Positions 56,426 through 64,000 of a stretch of 64,000 nucleotides of DNA are shown piece by piece. Source of the stretch: Streptomyces macrolidinus (GTDB taxonomy: Bacteria; Actinomycetota; Actinomycetes; Streptomycetales; Streptomycetaceae); assembly GCF_023887685.1 (NCBI RefSeq), contig NZ_JAMWMR010000010.1, forward strand, positions 1 through 64,000, written 5' to 3'. The translations under genes were made by a program, and so were the position numbers. The notes beneath the pieces are model-generated. The model saw only the letters and a program-made list of their open reading frames with translations. It did no database searches and was not told where the DNA came from. Numbering within the stretch: the stretch's first letter is position 1; the number at the start of each line of letters is the position of its first letter.

Positions 56426-57445
56426 TCACTCCCCCACCGACGACACGGGCACCGCATGCGCGAAGCCGCCGTCCACCATCAGGCTCGCCACCGTCTCCAA
56501 CTCCGGCGGATGGCCCACCAGTCGGGACAGGAACGCGTCGAAGTCGTCACCGCACGGCAGCAACAGCCGCTGCACGCGCTCGGCCGGCGGCCACGACGCG
56601 TCGACATCACGCGCGTCGTCGTACGCGCAGAACCAGACCGAACCGATCCGGTCGCCCTTCACCTTCACCGCCAACAGACCACCCTGGACGAAGCCGACGC
56701 CCAGATAGTCCTTGGTCAGATGGTCACGCAGACACTTGTTCACGTACACCAGGTCATTGACCGCCGCCTCGTCACGCACTGTGAAGAACGGCTGATCGAC
56801 CAACAGCCCCAACTCCGCGTCGAGCGCCACACCCACCGGCGCGCACCCGCCCGCCGCCTTCAGGAACGACCGGTACGCGCCCGGCAGTCGATACCCGAGA
56901 TCCTCCTCGACCCCCTGCACCTGCTGCTCCGACACCGCCACCGACGACTTCGGCAACCCGAAGTGCGCGGGCCGCGTCTCCTGCAACGGCCGCGTCCCCC
57001 GCTTGCTCTGATCGACGTTCGCCGTCGCGATCCCGCCGTGATGCCGCAACAGCGCCTTCACCTCGACCGGGACCAACTCCAACCGACGCGCCCCCGGCAC
57101 GTGATGCCAGGTCCAGCCGTGCGGAGTGGCCACCGCCGGGATCGTGTCCCACAGCTCGTGCCCCGACGCCGCGAGCGCCGCGTTCGCCGACACATAGTCC
57201 GTCAACCGCAACTCGTCCACGCCGAAACCTTCCGGCGGCTCCGCGATCTCCGCGGCAGCCCGCGCGTACGGCGAGAAGTCGGGGAACCCGTACTGGTCCA
57301 CCCGCACCCCTCGCGGATGGCGCGCGGCCCGGACCGGATCGGGAAAGTGCACGACCTGCCCGGCATAGGCCGCGTTCGGCGGCGCGGCTTGTCCCCCGGG
57401 CTGGCGGCCGGGAGGAGCCCCCAGCCCGAGCCGACCTGTCGTCAT
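56426..57445 (-). CDS. WHH/HNH-type nuclease-like domain fused to SMI1/KNR4 (SUKH) domain
   Basis: A 339-residue soluble protein. Residues about 55-150 contain PDFSPYARAAAE, the pattern GWTWHHVPGARRLELVPVEV and LRHHGGIATANVD, matching the WHH branch of HNH/EndoVII nuclease toxins. Residues about 165-290 (VEEDLGYRLPGAYRSFLKAAGG, GVGFVQGGLLAVKVKGDRI) match a SUKH domain, the usual immunity partner of such toxins. Fusion of toxin-like and immunity-like domains in one chain suggests self-inhibition or domestication. ATG 57445 has a weak upstream site. It heads the two-gene operon ending at 53877. Confidence 0.75.
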   Translation of the reverse strand: MTTGRLGLGAPPGRQPGGQAAPPNAAYAGQVVHFPDPVRAARHPRGVRVDQYGFPDFSPYARAAAEIAEPPEGFGVDELRLTDYVSANAALAASGHELWDTIPAVATPHGWTWHHVPGARRLELVPVEVKALLRHHGGIATANVDQSKRGTRPLQETRPAHFGLPKSSVAVSEQQVQGVEEDLGYRLPGAYRSFLKAAGGCAPVGVALDAELGLLVDQPFFTVRDEAAVNDLVYVNKCLRDHLTKDYLGVGFVQGGLLAVKVKGDRIGSVWFCAYDDARDVDASWPPAERVQRLLLPCGDDFDAFLSRLVGHPPELETVASLMVDGGFAHAVPVSSVGE

Positions 57446-57706
57446 GGCAGTTGCCCCCTGCGGCGTTCTGTGTGGCCTGTACGGCGGTATGGATCGCGGA
57501 TGTCGACAGCCTATGCGGTACGACGACACCGGTCACCGGGCCTCCGGTTCCACATCCCCGGCAACCCGCCGCCACCGTGACCAGCCGTCACCCCACCGTG
57601 ACGGAACACCGACCAACGGGCGTGTCCCCACGCCCCAGCTTCCGCAGCACCCACGGCATTTGGCAGTCTGTGTCCCACCGGGGGGATGCACGGAGGGGAA
57701 ACGATC

Positions 57707-58225
57707 ATGAATGCGACACAGACAACACAGGCGACACAGACAGACACCCACGGAGACCCACGCATCGGCTGGAGCACCGCCGACGCCACACCCGTCCCCG
57801 CCCTCCGCCACCGCCGCGACGGCATACTCCCCACCATCGCCGCCGCACTCTCCGTCCGCGGCACCACCCTCACCGGCACCGCCGCCCGCGGCGACCGACC
57901 CCCCGCACTGCACCCACTCGTCCAGGACTTCCTCGACACCCTCACCAGCACCCAGCGCGACCGCTGCACCGGCCGCTGCGCCGAAGCCATCCTCATCTCA
58001 CGCCACATCACCACCGCCGACAACGCCCGCAGCAAACGCGCCTCCCGCAAACCGATGACCAACAGCGAGGCACGCAAGGCGCTCAAACACGCCAAACTCA
58101 CCGCCCGTCACATCCGCGAGGACGGCGACCCCCTGCACGGCAGCTTCGCCGCACCCTGCCGCGCCTGCACCGCGCTCAGCCATCACTTCGGCGTCCGCAT
58201 CGTCGACCCCACCGCGCAGGGCTGA
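57707..58225 (+). CDS. YwqJ-like deaminase-type toxin domain protein
   Basis: A 172-residue soluble protein. The segment LHPLVQDFLDTL, then RCTGRCAEAILISRHI with the metal-binding CAE motif, and PCRACTALSHHFGVRI with a Cys pair near the C-terminus, match the YwqJ-like deaminase family of polymorphic toxins. The first 30 residues are Thr/Gln-rich. There is no secretion signal. ATG 57707 has GGAGGGG eight bases upstream. It diverges from the WHH gene and is followed by a SUKH-3-like gene, giving a toxin-immunity order. Toxicity is untested. Confidence 0.78.
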   Translation: MNATQTTQATQTDTHGDPRIGWSTADATPVPALRHRRDGILPTIAAALSVRGTTLTGTAARGDRPPALHPLVQDFLDTLTSTQRDRCTGRCAEAILISRHITTADNARSKRASRKPMTNSEARKALKHAKLTARHIREDGDPLHGSFAAPCRACTALSHHFGVRIVDPTAQG

Positions 58226-58289
58226 ACCCCACCCCGTACGACCGCACGACACCGTCCGCGCCGGTCCCGCACCCGACGAACGAAGGCCG

Positions 58290-58790
58290 ATGCACACCGA
58301 CCGCTTCCCTGCCCCCACCCCACGCTTCGCCACCACCGTGGACACCGCCCTGCGCGCCGCCGGCTGGCAGCCAGGCCGCCGCGACATACACCAGGCGGAA
58401 CACTGGGCCGACACCCTCCGCGACCACACCTCCCCCGCCGGACACCGCCACACCGTATGCGCCGCGGCCGTCGAAGCCTGGGCCGAATTCGGCGGCCTGC
58501 ACATCACCGCCCAAGGACCCGGCCGCGGCCTCGCCCCCACCGCCGTACACCTCGACCCCCTGCACGGCCTCCACATGGCCCGCACCCTCAACGACCTCGG
58601 CCGCGCCCTCGACACCGAGGTCTGCCCCCTCGGCGAGGAACCCGACAGCCGCGCCCTGCTCGCCATCGACACCGAGGGCCGCGTCTACGCCCTCGACCAC
58701 ACCGGCGACTGGTACCTGGGCCCCGACATCGACCAGGCCCTCACCACCCTGCTCACAGGCACCGAACCCGTACGCCTGACCGCGGGATGA
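58290..58790 (+). CDS. SUKH-3-like immunity protein
   Basis: A 166-residue soluble protein. It matches the SUKH-3 pattern: AVEAWAEFGGLHI, an H-x-D-PLHG section, then LGEEPDSRALLAIDTEGRVYALDHTGDWYLG with the Trp/Tyr core. Such proteins bind and neutralise deaminase or nuclease toxins in polymorphic systems. It follows the YwqJ-like gene after 64 bp on the same strand. The AAGG site before ATG 58290 is close. It converges with the histidine kinase gene with 15 bp between stops. Confidence 0.8.
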   Translation: MHTDRFPAPTPRFATTVDTALRAAGWQPGRRDIHQAEHWADTLRDHTSPAGHRHTVCAAAVEAWAEFGGLHITAQGPGRGLAPTAVHLDPLHGLHMARTLNDLGRALDTEVCPLGEEPDSRALLAIDTEGRVYALDHTGDWYLGPDIDQALTTLLTGTEPVRLTAG

Positions 58791-58805
58791 CCGGCCAGGG
58801 GACCC

Positions 58806-60122
58806 TCAGCCGACCTCGGCCGGGATCACCGCCGACACCCGGAAGCCACCCGCGTCCGTCGGCCCCGACACGAAGACCCCGCCCAACGCGCTGACCCGCT
58901 CCTTCATCCCCACCAGACCATTGCCCCCACTGGGCAGCCCGGCGGCCGACGCCGCACCCTGCTCCGGCGGCGGCTCGTTCTCCACCTGCATCGCGATCTC
59001 CGCGGAACGGTGAGCCAACCGCACATGCGTCTTCGCACCCGCCGCATGCTTGTGCACGTTGGTCAACGCCTCCTGCACCACGCGATACGCCGTCTGCTCC
59101 ACCGCACGCGCATACCCGCGCGCCTTCCCCTCCACCGACAGCCGCACGACCATCCCGGCCGCCGCCGACTGCTCGACCAGCTCCTCCAGCTCGGCGATCG
59201 ACGGCCCCTCGGCAGGATCGTCGGCCGCCCGGGACGCCGCCGCGGCAGCCGCCGCCTTCACCGCGGCGAGCGGCACCGACCGGTCCGCCCGGCCCACGAG
59301 CCCCTCCCCGCTGCGCAGCACCCCGAGCATCTCGCGCAACTCCGTCAGAGCCTGCCGCCCCATGTCCCCGACGAGCGCCGCGTTCTTGACGGCCTTCTCC
59401 GGATCCTTACGGGCGACGGCCTGCAACGCCGCGGCATGCACCACCATCAGACTCACCCGGTGGGCGACGACATCGTGCATCTCCCGCGCGATACGCGTCC
59501 GTTCCTCGTTGCGCGCCCACTCCGCGCGCTCCTCCGCCCGCTCGGCCAGCAGGATCAACTCCCGCTCCAACGAGTCCGCACGCTCCCGCAGGCTCTCCAT
59601 CAGCCGCCGCCGAGCGCCGATGTACAGCCCGAGCAGCACCGGAGGAGCGGTCATCCCGAGCGCCGTGGTGACGGACAGGAACGGAATGAACCCACCCGCG
59701 ATCGACAGATCCCCGTGCACCACACCCTGTTGGGCCCGCACATACGTGACGATGAACATGCCCACGATCGACATGCCCGCGAGCGCGCTGATGATCCGCC
59801 GGGGCAACTCCGAGGCGGCGAGCGTGTACAGCCCGACGATGCCCATCAGGAAGCCCATCTGGGCCGGGGTGATGGCGATCGAGACGAGCACCACCGCGAT
59901 CGGAGAACGCCGCCGCAGCACCAGCGTGGCCCCCGCGAACAGGCCGAACACCGTCCCGACGGGCACGGGCAGACCGGCGTCCCGCGAGAACTGGACCCCC
60001 TCGACCGCACACTCCAGGGCGGACACCGCAGCGAGCGAGACATCGAGCAGGGCACCGCGCCAACGGTCCCACCACCAGGGCCCGCCCCCGGCCTCCCTGC
60101 AGATTTCCCCCGTCGTGGTCAT
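58806..60122 (-). CDS. orphan membrane sensor histidine kinase (HPK7/NarX-type)
   Basis: A 438-residue membrane kinase. Residues about 25-185 hold five or six hydrophobic helices with little extracytoplasmic sequence. The dimerisation/phosphoacceptor motif is RIAREMHDVVAHRVSLMVVH (His in REMHDVVAH). The HATPase_c domain (about 310-438) has QEALTNVHKHA and NGLVGMKERV. It acts with a NarL-type response regulator, but none is next to it. ATG 60122 begins the gene. Its signal is unknown. Confidence 0.9.
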   Translation of the reverse strand: MTTTGEICREAGGGPWWWDRWRGALLDVSLAAVSALECAVEGVQFSRDAGLPVPVGTVFGLFAGATLVLRRRSPIAVVLVSIAITPAQMGFLMGIVGLYTLAASELPRRIISALAGMSIVGMFIVTYVRAQQGVVHGDLSIAGGFIPFLSVTTALGMTAPPVLLGLYIGARRRLMESLRERADSLERELILLAERAEERAEWARNEERTRIAREMHDVVAHRVSLMVVHAAALQAVARKDPEKAVKNAALVGDMGRQALTELREMLGVLRSGEGLVGRADRSVPLAAVKAAAAAAASRAADDPAEGPSIAELEELVEQSAAAGMVVRLSVEGKARGYARAVEQTAYRVVQEALTNVHKHAAGAKTHVRLAHRSAEIAMQVENEPPPEQGAASAAGLPSGGNGLVGMKERVSALGGVFVSGPTDAGGFRVSAVIPAEVG

Positions 60123-60289
60123 GCCCCCAGCCTACGGGCGCTCCCCGCGGGAATTCCGGCGAGTTCCGACGCCCGGGTCACACCACACTCCGTAATCGAA
60201 CAGAAGCGAAGCCGTCCGGTATCCCTCGAACCGCTGAATCGCACACCGTTCGACCTCGGAAGCCCGGATTCCGCCCGGAGGCTGTGCCC

Positions 60290-61162
60290 ATGGCACATGC
60301 ACCAGGCAAGTACGCGAACTTCGAGGGGCTCAGAGAGCAGGCGGTGGCGCTCCGACGCGAGGGCTACAGCCTGCGGCAGATCCGCGACGAGCTGAAGGTC
60401 TACAACAACGACATCCTCAACCAGTTGGTGAAGGGAGAGCCACCGCCGGAGTGGACGAAACGCCCCCGCGCGAAGGACGACCTGCGAGCGAGGGCACGGG
60501 AGCTACGACTCCAGGGCTGGACGTACGACCAGATCGAGGTGGAGCTGGGGTGCTCCCGGAGTTCGGTGTCACTGTGGGTACGGGATCTGCCGAAGCCGGA
60601 GCGCAGGCGCAGCCGCGAAGAAGCCGCCGCCATCGCCCGGCGAGGCTGGGAGGAGAAGCTCCGCATCCGGGACGAGGATCGACAGCGAACCAAGGAGGCG
60701 GCCAAGCGGGCGATCGGCGACATCTCGGCCCGCGAACTGTTCCTGCTGGGCGTAGGCCTCTACTGGGCAGAAGGCGGCAAGGACGAGCCGTACGCCCGCC
60801 GCGAGACCGTCGCGTTCGTCAACAGTGATCCGGGCATGATCGAGGTCTTCCTCGCCTGGCTCGACCTCCTCGGGGTCGAACGCGAGCGCCTGCGGTACAC
60901 CGTCATGATCCATGAGAGGGCAGACATCTCAGGCGCCGAGCAGTACTGGGCCGACCTCGTCGGCGCCGACCACTCTTCCTTCAACAAGACGACCCTCAAG
61001 AAACACAACCCGAAGACAGTTCGGAAGAACACCGGAGACAACTATCGAGGCTGCCTGGTGATCAAAGTCCTGAAAGGCGCCGACTTGTACCGTCGCATCG
61101 AAGGGTCCTGGTACGGCATAGTGGAGTTCGTGCGCGAAGCCGATCAACCGAATCGGACATAG
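60290..61162 (+). CDS. HTH protein with LAGLIDADG-like C-terminal region (tentative)
   Basis: A 290-residue protein. Two N-terminal helix-turn-helix-like units are visible (ALRREGYSLRQIRDELKV and ELRLQGWTYDQIEVELGCSR, the latter followed by SSVSLWVRDLP). The second half starts ELFLLGVGLYWAEGGK, which resembles the first LAGLIDADG helix of homing endonuclease/WhiA-like folds, followed by FVNSDPGMIEVFLAWLDLLG and HERADISGAEQYW. Catalytic acidic residues were not verified. ATG 60290 has GGAGG eight bases upstream. It ends 11 bp before tRNA-Gln. I recall similar proteins widely in actinobacteria with no assigned function. Confidence 0.6.
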   Translation: MAHAPGKYANFEGLREQAVALRREGYSLRQIRDELKVYNNDILNQLVKGEPPPEWTKRPRAKDDLRARARELRLQGWTYDQIEVELGCSRSSVSLWVRDLPKPERRRSREEAAAIARRGWEEKLRIRDEDRQRTKEAAKRAIGDISARELFLLGVGLYWAEGGKDEPYARRETVAFVNSDPGMIEVFLAWLDLLGVERERLRYTVMIHERADISGAEQYWADLVGADHSSFNKTTLKKHNPKTVRKNTGDNYRGCLVIKVLKGADLYRRIEGSWYGIVEFVREADQPNRT

Positions 61163-61173
61163 CGGACTATCCA

Positions 61174-61247
61174 TCCCGGATCGTCTAAAGGTAGGACAAA
61201 CGGTTTTGGTCCGTTGAATGAGGGTTCGAGTCCTTCTCCGGGAGCCA
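61174..61247 (+). tRNA. tRNA-Gln (anticodon TTG)
   Basis: Acceptor stem 61174-61180 pairs with 61237-61243. The anticodon stem-loop AACGG-TTTTGGT-CCGTT gives anticodon TTG. The T-loop GGGTTCGAGTCC is standard, and CCA is encoded at 61245-61247. Confidence 0.95.
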
Positions 61248-61369
61248 CAGCACACAAGTCCCAAGTTCGGGCCCTGACCCCAAGGTCAGGGCCCGCTCTC
61301 ATGTCTCCCCGGTAACGCCCCGGTATCCTGCGGATGTCCACCCCACCCAAGAAGCCGAAGGGCATCCCC

Positions 61370-62818
61370 GTGAGCGCCAATCGCCCGGCAGCCGTCGTCG
61401 TTCTCGCAGCGGGTGAGGGCACCCGTATGAAGTCGGCCACACCCAAGGTCCTGCACGAGATCTGCGGTCGTTCCCTCGTCGGGCATGTGCTCGCCGCCGC
61501 CGGTGAGTTGGAGCCAGAGAACCTCGTCGTCGTCGTGGGTCACGCCCGGGAGAAGGTCACCGAGCACCTCGCCCTCGTCGAGCCCGGTGTGCGCACCGCC
61601 GTCCAGGCCGAGCAGCGCGGGACCGGGCACGCCGTCCGGATGGGTCTGCAGGAGCTGGGCGGGGCCGTCGAGGGCACCGTCGTCGTCGTGTGCGGTGACA
61701 CCCCGCTGCTCACCGGCGAAACGCTTCGGCGCCTCGCCGACACCCATGCCGCGGACGGCAACGCCGTCACGGTGCTCACCGCCGAGGTCCCCGACGCCAC
61801 CGGCTACGGCCGGATCGTGCGCGACGAGGCCACCGGGGCCGTGACCGCGATCGTCGAGCACAAGGACGCCGACGAGGGCCGGCGGGCGATCCGGGAGATC
61901 AACTCCGGGGTGTTCGCCTTCGACGGGGCTCTGCTCGCCGACGCGCTGAAGAAGGTCCGTACGGACAACAGCCAGGGCGAGGAGTACCTCACCGACGTGC
62001 TCGGCATCCTGCGCGGTGCCGGGCACCGGGTCGGGGCGTCCGTCGCGGGCGACCACCGGGAGATCGCCGGGATCAACAACCGTGTGCAGCTCGCCGAGGC
62101 GCGCCGCATCCTGAACGAGCGGCTCCTGACGGACGCCATGCTCGCGGGGGTCACGATCGTCGATCCGGCCACCACGTGGGTCGATGTGACGGTGACCTTC
62201 GAGCGGGATGTGATCGTGCAGCCGGGGACGCAGTTGCTGGGCGAGACCCACCTCGGAGAGGGTGCGGAGGTCGGCCCGAATTCTCGGCTGAAGGACACCA
62301 CGGTGGGTGCGGGGGCGCGGGTGGACAACACGGTCTCGGACGGCGCGGTGGTGGGTCCGCAGGCCATGGTCGGTCCGTTCGCGTATCTGCGGCCGGGGAC
62401 CCGGCTCGGCGTGAAGTCGAAGATCGGGACGTACGTGGAGACGAAGAACGCGTCGATCGGTGAGGGTACGAAGGTGCCGCATCTGTCGTACGTGGGGGAC
62501 GCGACGATCGGTTCGCACACGAACATCGGTGCGGCGAGTGTCTTCGTGAACTATGACGGACAGGACAAACATCACACCACGGTGGGGTCTCACTGCCGTA
62601 CCGGTTCGGACAACATGTTTGTGGCTCCTGTCACGATCGGGGACGGCGTCTACACCGCCGCCGGCTCCGTGATCACCAAGGATGTGCCGCCCGGTTCGCT
62701 GGCCGTGGCCCGTGGTCAGCAGCGGAATATCGAGGGCTGGGTGGCCCGTAAGCGTCCGGGGAGCGCTGCCGCGAAGGCGGCGGAGGCGGCTTCCCGGGAG
62801 CCGGACGGCGAAGGCTGA
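61370..62818 (+). CDS. glmU: bifunctional UDP-N-acetylglucosamine pyrophosphorylase/glucosamine-1-phosphate acetyltransferase
   Basis: A 482-residue enzyme making UDP-GlcNAc for peptidoglycan. The N-terminal nucleotidyltransferase half has VLAAGEGTRMKS (nucleotide loop) and QRGTGHAVRMG. The C-terminal half is a left-handed beta-helix of hexapeptide repeats (for example IGSHTNIGAASVFVNYDG with the acetyltransferase active-site region). GTG 61370 is chosen as it gives the usual start SANRPAAVVVLA and has AAGGG upstream; ATG 61334 would add 12 unusual residues. tRNA-Gln precedes it and prs follows. Confidence 0.95.
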   Translation: MSANRPAAVVVLAAGEGTRMKSATPKVLHEICGRSLVGHVLAAAGELEPENLVVVVGHAREKVTEHLALVEPGVRTAVQAEQRGTGHAVRMGLQELGGAVEGTVVVVCGDTPLLTGETLRRLADTHAADGNAVTVLTAEVPDATGYGRIVRDEATGAVTAIVEHKDADEGRRAIREINSGVFAFDGALLADALKKVRTDNSQGEEYLTDVLGILRGAGHRVGASVAGDHREIAGINNRVQLAEARRILNERLLTDAMLAGVTIVDPATTWVDVTVTFERDVIVQPGTQLLGETHLGEGAEVGPNSRLKDTTVGAGARVDNTVSDGAVVGPQAMVGPFAYLRPGTRLGVKSKIGTYVETKNASIGEGTKVPHLSYVGDATIGSHTNIGAASVFVNYDGQDKHHTTVGSHCRTGSDNMFVAPVTIGDGVYTAAGSVITKDVPPGSLAVARGQQRNIEGWVARKRPGSAAAKAAEAASREPDGEG

Positions 62819-62961
62819 CCGGAAACAGGTGCGTCTGACACGGCGTACCGTGATAGGTGCACATCCGCACCCCACCAGCTCATACGGCCGCTCATATCCA
62901 GCCGAGTCGGCTGTTGCGGCTTCTGGACACCTGGCTGAAACACCTCTGAGGAGACAGTGCT

Positions 62962-63936
62962 GTGACCGGGATCAAGACGACCGGCGAGAAGAAGATGATG
63001 TTCTTCTCCGGGCGCGCCCACCCCGAGCTTGCCGAGGAGGTCGCCCACCAGTTGGGTGTCGGGGTCGTCCCGACGAAGGCCTTCGACTTCGCCAACGGTG
63101 AGATCTATGTCCGTTACCAGGAGTCGGCGCGTGGTGCGGACTGCTTCCTGATCCAGAGCCACACGGCTCCGATCAACAAGTGGGTCATGGAGCAGCTCAT
63201 CATGATCGACGCGCTGAAGCGTGCGTCGGCCCGTTCCATCACGGTGATCGTGCCGTTCTACGGGTATGCGCGCCAGGACAAGAAGCACCGTGGGCGTGAG
63301 CCGATCTCGGCGCGTCTGATCGCGGATCTGATGAAGACGGCCGGTGCGGACCGGATCCTCACGGTGGATCTGCACACGGACCAGATCCAGGGCTTCTTCG
63401 ACGGCCCGGTGGATCACCTGTTCGCGTTGCCGCTGCTGGCGGACTATGTGGGTGCGAAGGTGGATCGGCAGAAGCTGACCATCGTGTCGCCGGACGCGGG
63501 CCGGGTGCGGGTCGCGGACCGTTGGTGCGACCGGCTGGGCGCGCCGCTGGCGATCGTGCACAAGCGTCGTGACAAGGACGTGGCCAATCAGGTCACCGTG
63601 CATGAGGTCGTCGGTGAGGTGAAGGGCCGGGTGTGTGTCCTGGTCGACGACATGGTGGACACGGGCGGCACGATCTGTGCGGCGGCGGATGCGCTGTTCG
63701 CGCATGGTGCGGAGGACGTCATCGTGACGGCGACGCACGGTGTGCTGTCGGGTCCGGCGGCGGACCGTCTGAAGAACTCGAAGGTGAGCGAGTTCGTGTT
63801 CACGAACACGCTGCCGACGCCGGGTGAGCTGGAGCTGGACAAGATCACGGTGCTGTCGATCGCGCCGACGATCGCGCGTGCGGTGCGTGAGGTGTTCGAG
63901 GACGGCTCGGTGACGAGCCTGTTCGACGAGCAGTGA
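62962..63936 (+). CDS. prs: ribose-phosphate pyrophosphokinase (PRPP synthetase)
   Basis: A 324-residue cytoplasmic enzyme converting ribose 5-phosphate and ATP to PRPP. Signatures: DFANGEIYVRYQESARG, PFYGYARQDKKHRGREPIS (ATP/R5P flexible loop), VDLHTDQIQGFF, and the PRPP-binding VCVLVDDMVDTGGTI. GTG 62962 has GAGGAG eight bases upstream. It lies 143 bp after glmU on the same strand, the standard actinobacterial order, so co-transcription is likely. Confidence 0.96.
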   Translation: MTGIKTTGEKKMMFFSGRAHPELAEEVAHQLGVGVVPTKAFDFANGEIYVRYQESARGADCFLIQSHTAPINKWVMEQLIMIDALKRASARSITVIVPFYGYARQDKKHRGREPISARLIADLMKTAGADRILTVDLHTDQIQGFFDGPVDHLFALPLLADYVGAKVDRQKLTIVSPDAGRVRVADRWCDRLGAPLAIVHKRRDKDVANQVTVHEVVGEVKGRVCVLVDDMVDTGGTICAAADALFAHGAEDVIVTATHGVLSGPAADRLKNSKVSEFVFTNTLPTPGELELDKITVLSIAPTIARAVREVFEDGSVTSLFDEQ

Positions 63937-63941
63937 GCGTG

Positions 63942-63958
63942 CGCCGGTAGTGCCGGCG
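63942..63958 (+). terminator. short hairpin after prs with T-run
   Basis: A 6-bp stem (63942-63947 with 63953-63958), a 5-base loop, and a TTTT run 7 bp later. Weaker than other terminators in the window. Confidence 0.5.
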
Positions 63959-63967
63959 GAGATCGTT

Positions 63968-63997
63968 TTGGGTGCGGCCTCCCTCTCCGAGTAGACT
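63968..63997 (+). promoter_or_regulatory. candidate promoter for the gene beyond the window
   Basis: TTGGGT at 63968-63973 and TAGACT at 63992-63997 with an 18-base spacer. It is consistent with a vegetative promoter for a downstream plus-strand gene, just cut off by the window end. Confidence 0.4.
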
Positions 63998-64000
63998 GCT

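Noticed and set aside
54336..56708. Open frame of 790 codons antisense to the SUKH-4 protein
   Set aside because: Arg/Thr/His-rich low-complexity shadow of the Pro-rich linker, with no domain.
53877..58790. Recently acquired polymorphic toxin island
   Set aside because: No flanking repeats, integrase, secretion signals or base-composition break were seen. The block looks like resident chromosomal DNA.

Overview
The window is a piece of a Streptomyces chromosome. GC is very high, codon third positions are strongly GC-biased, and GTG/TTG starts and four-base GTGA/ATGA gene overlaps are common. It carries the developmental tRNA gene bldA (tRNA-Leu, anticodon TAA) and a housekeeping gene order known from streptomycetes: DUF501 / divIC / eno / two resuscitation-promoting-factor genes / mazG / mfd / tRNA-Gln / glmU / prs.

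Left part (1-11.45 kb): an RpiR-type regulator, cystathionine beta-synthase, an SGNH hydrolase, an acetyl-CoA acetyltransferase, several small conserved proteins, a Bax-inhibitor-1 membrane protein and a PAS-GAF-SpoIIE phosphatase-anti-sigma multidomain protein. Strong inverted repeats mark transcription ends.

Island (11,463-21,072): about 9.6 kb lies between two perfect 33-bp direct repeats. The right repeat covers the 3' end of bldA and the left one is an orphan copy. Inside are the stump of a tyrosine integrase, an XRE/TPR regulator, a severed C-terminal piece of a second such regulator followed by a SLOG-like gene, a chain of genes overlapping by 4 bases that includes a 30-residue membrane peptide, an ATPase-fold (HATPase) protein, and a coupled trio (phosphotransferase-like, lactate/malate-dehydrogenase-like, HPr-kinase-like). 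The integrase stump and the phosphotransferase gene each contain a TTA codon, which is read by the bldA tRNA next door. The element appears immobilised.

Middle (21.5-42.3 kb): a MacB-like ABC exporter, a cyclopropane-synthase-like methyltransferase, NDH-2 with a perfect Rex-type operator upstream, ppx/DUF501/divIC, enolase, rpfA behind a ydaO-type c-di-AMP riboswitch, a second Rpf/LysM protein, a P450, mazG, a SurA-like lipoprotein, a soluble Ser/Thr kinase with a membrane partner, and an HTH-N6-methylase-like protein in which the expected catalytic Asn is His.

Right part (42.4-64 kb): secreted or lipid-anchored proteins, a secreted HNH nuclease, mfd, a second MacB-like ABC exporter, a DivIVA-like coiled-coil protein, and a four-gene divergent toxin/immunity-type cluster (deaminase-like and WHH-nuclease-like domains fused to or paired with SUKH immunity domains). 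An orphan histidine kinase, an HTH protein beside tRNA-Gln, glmU and prs follow. Two related, palindrome-bounded repeats of about 170 bp sit about 50 bp upstream of eno and of mfd.

Family assignments rest on motifs and recalled family knowledge; no database search was run.
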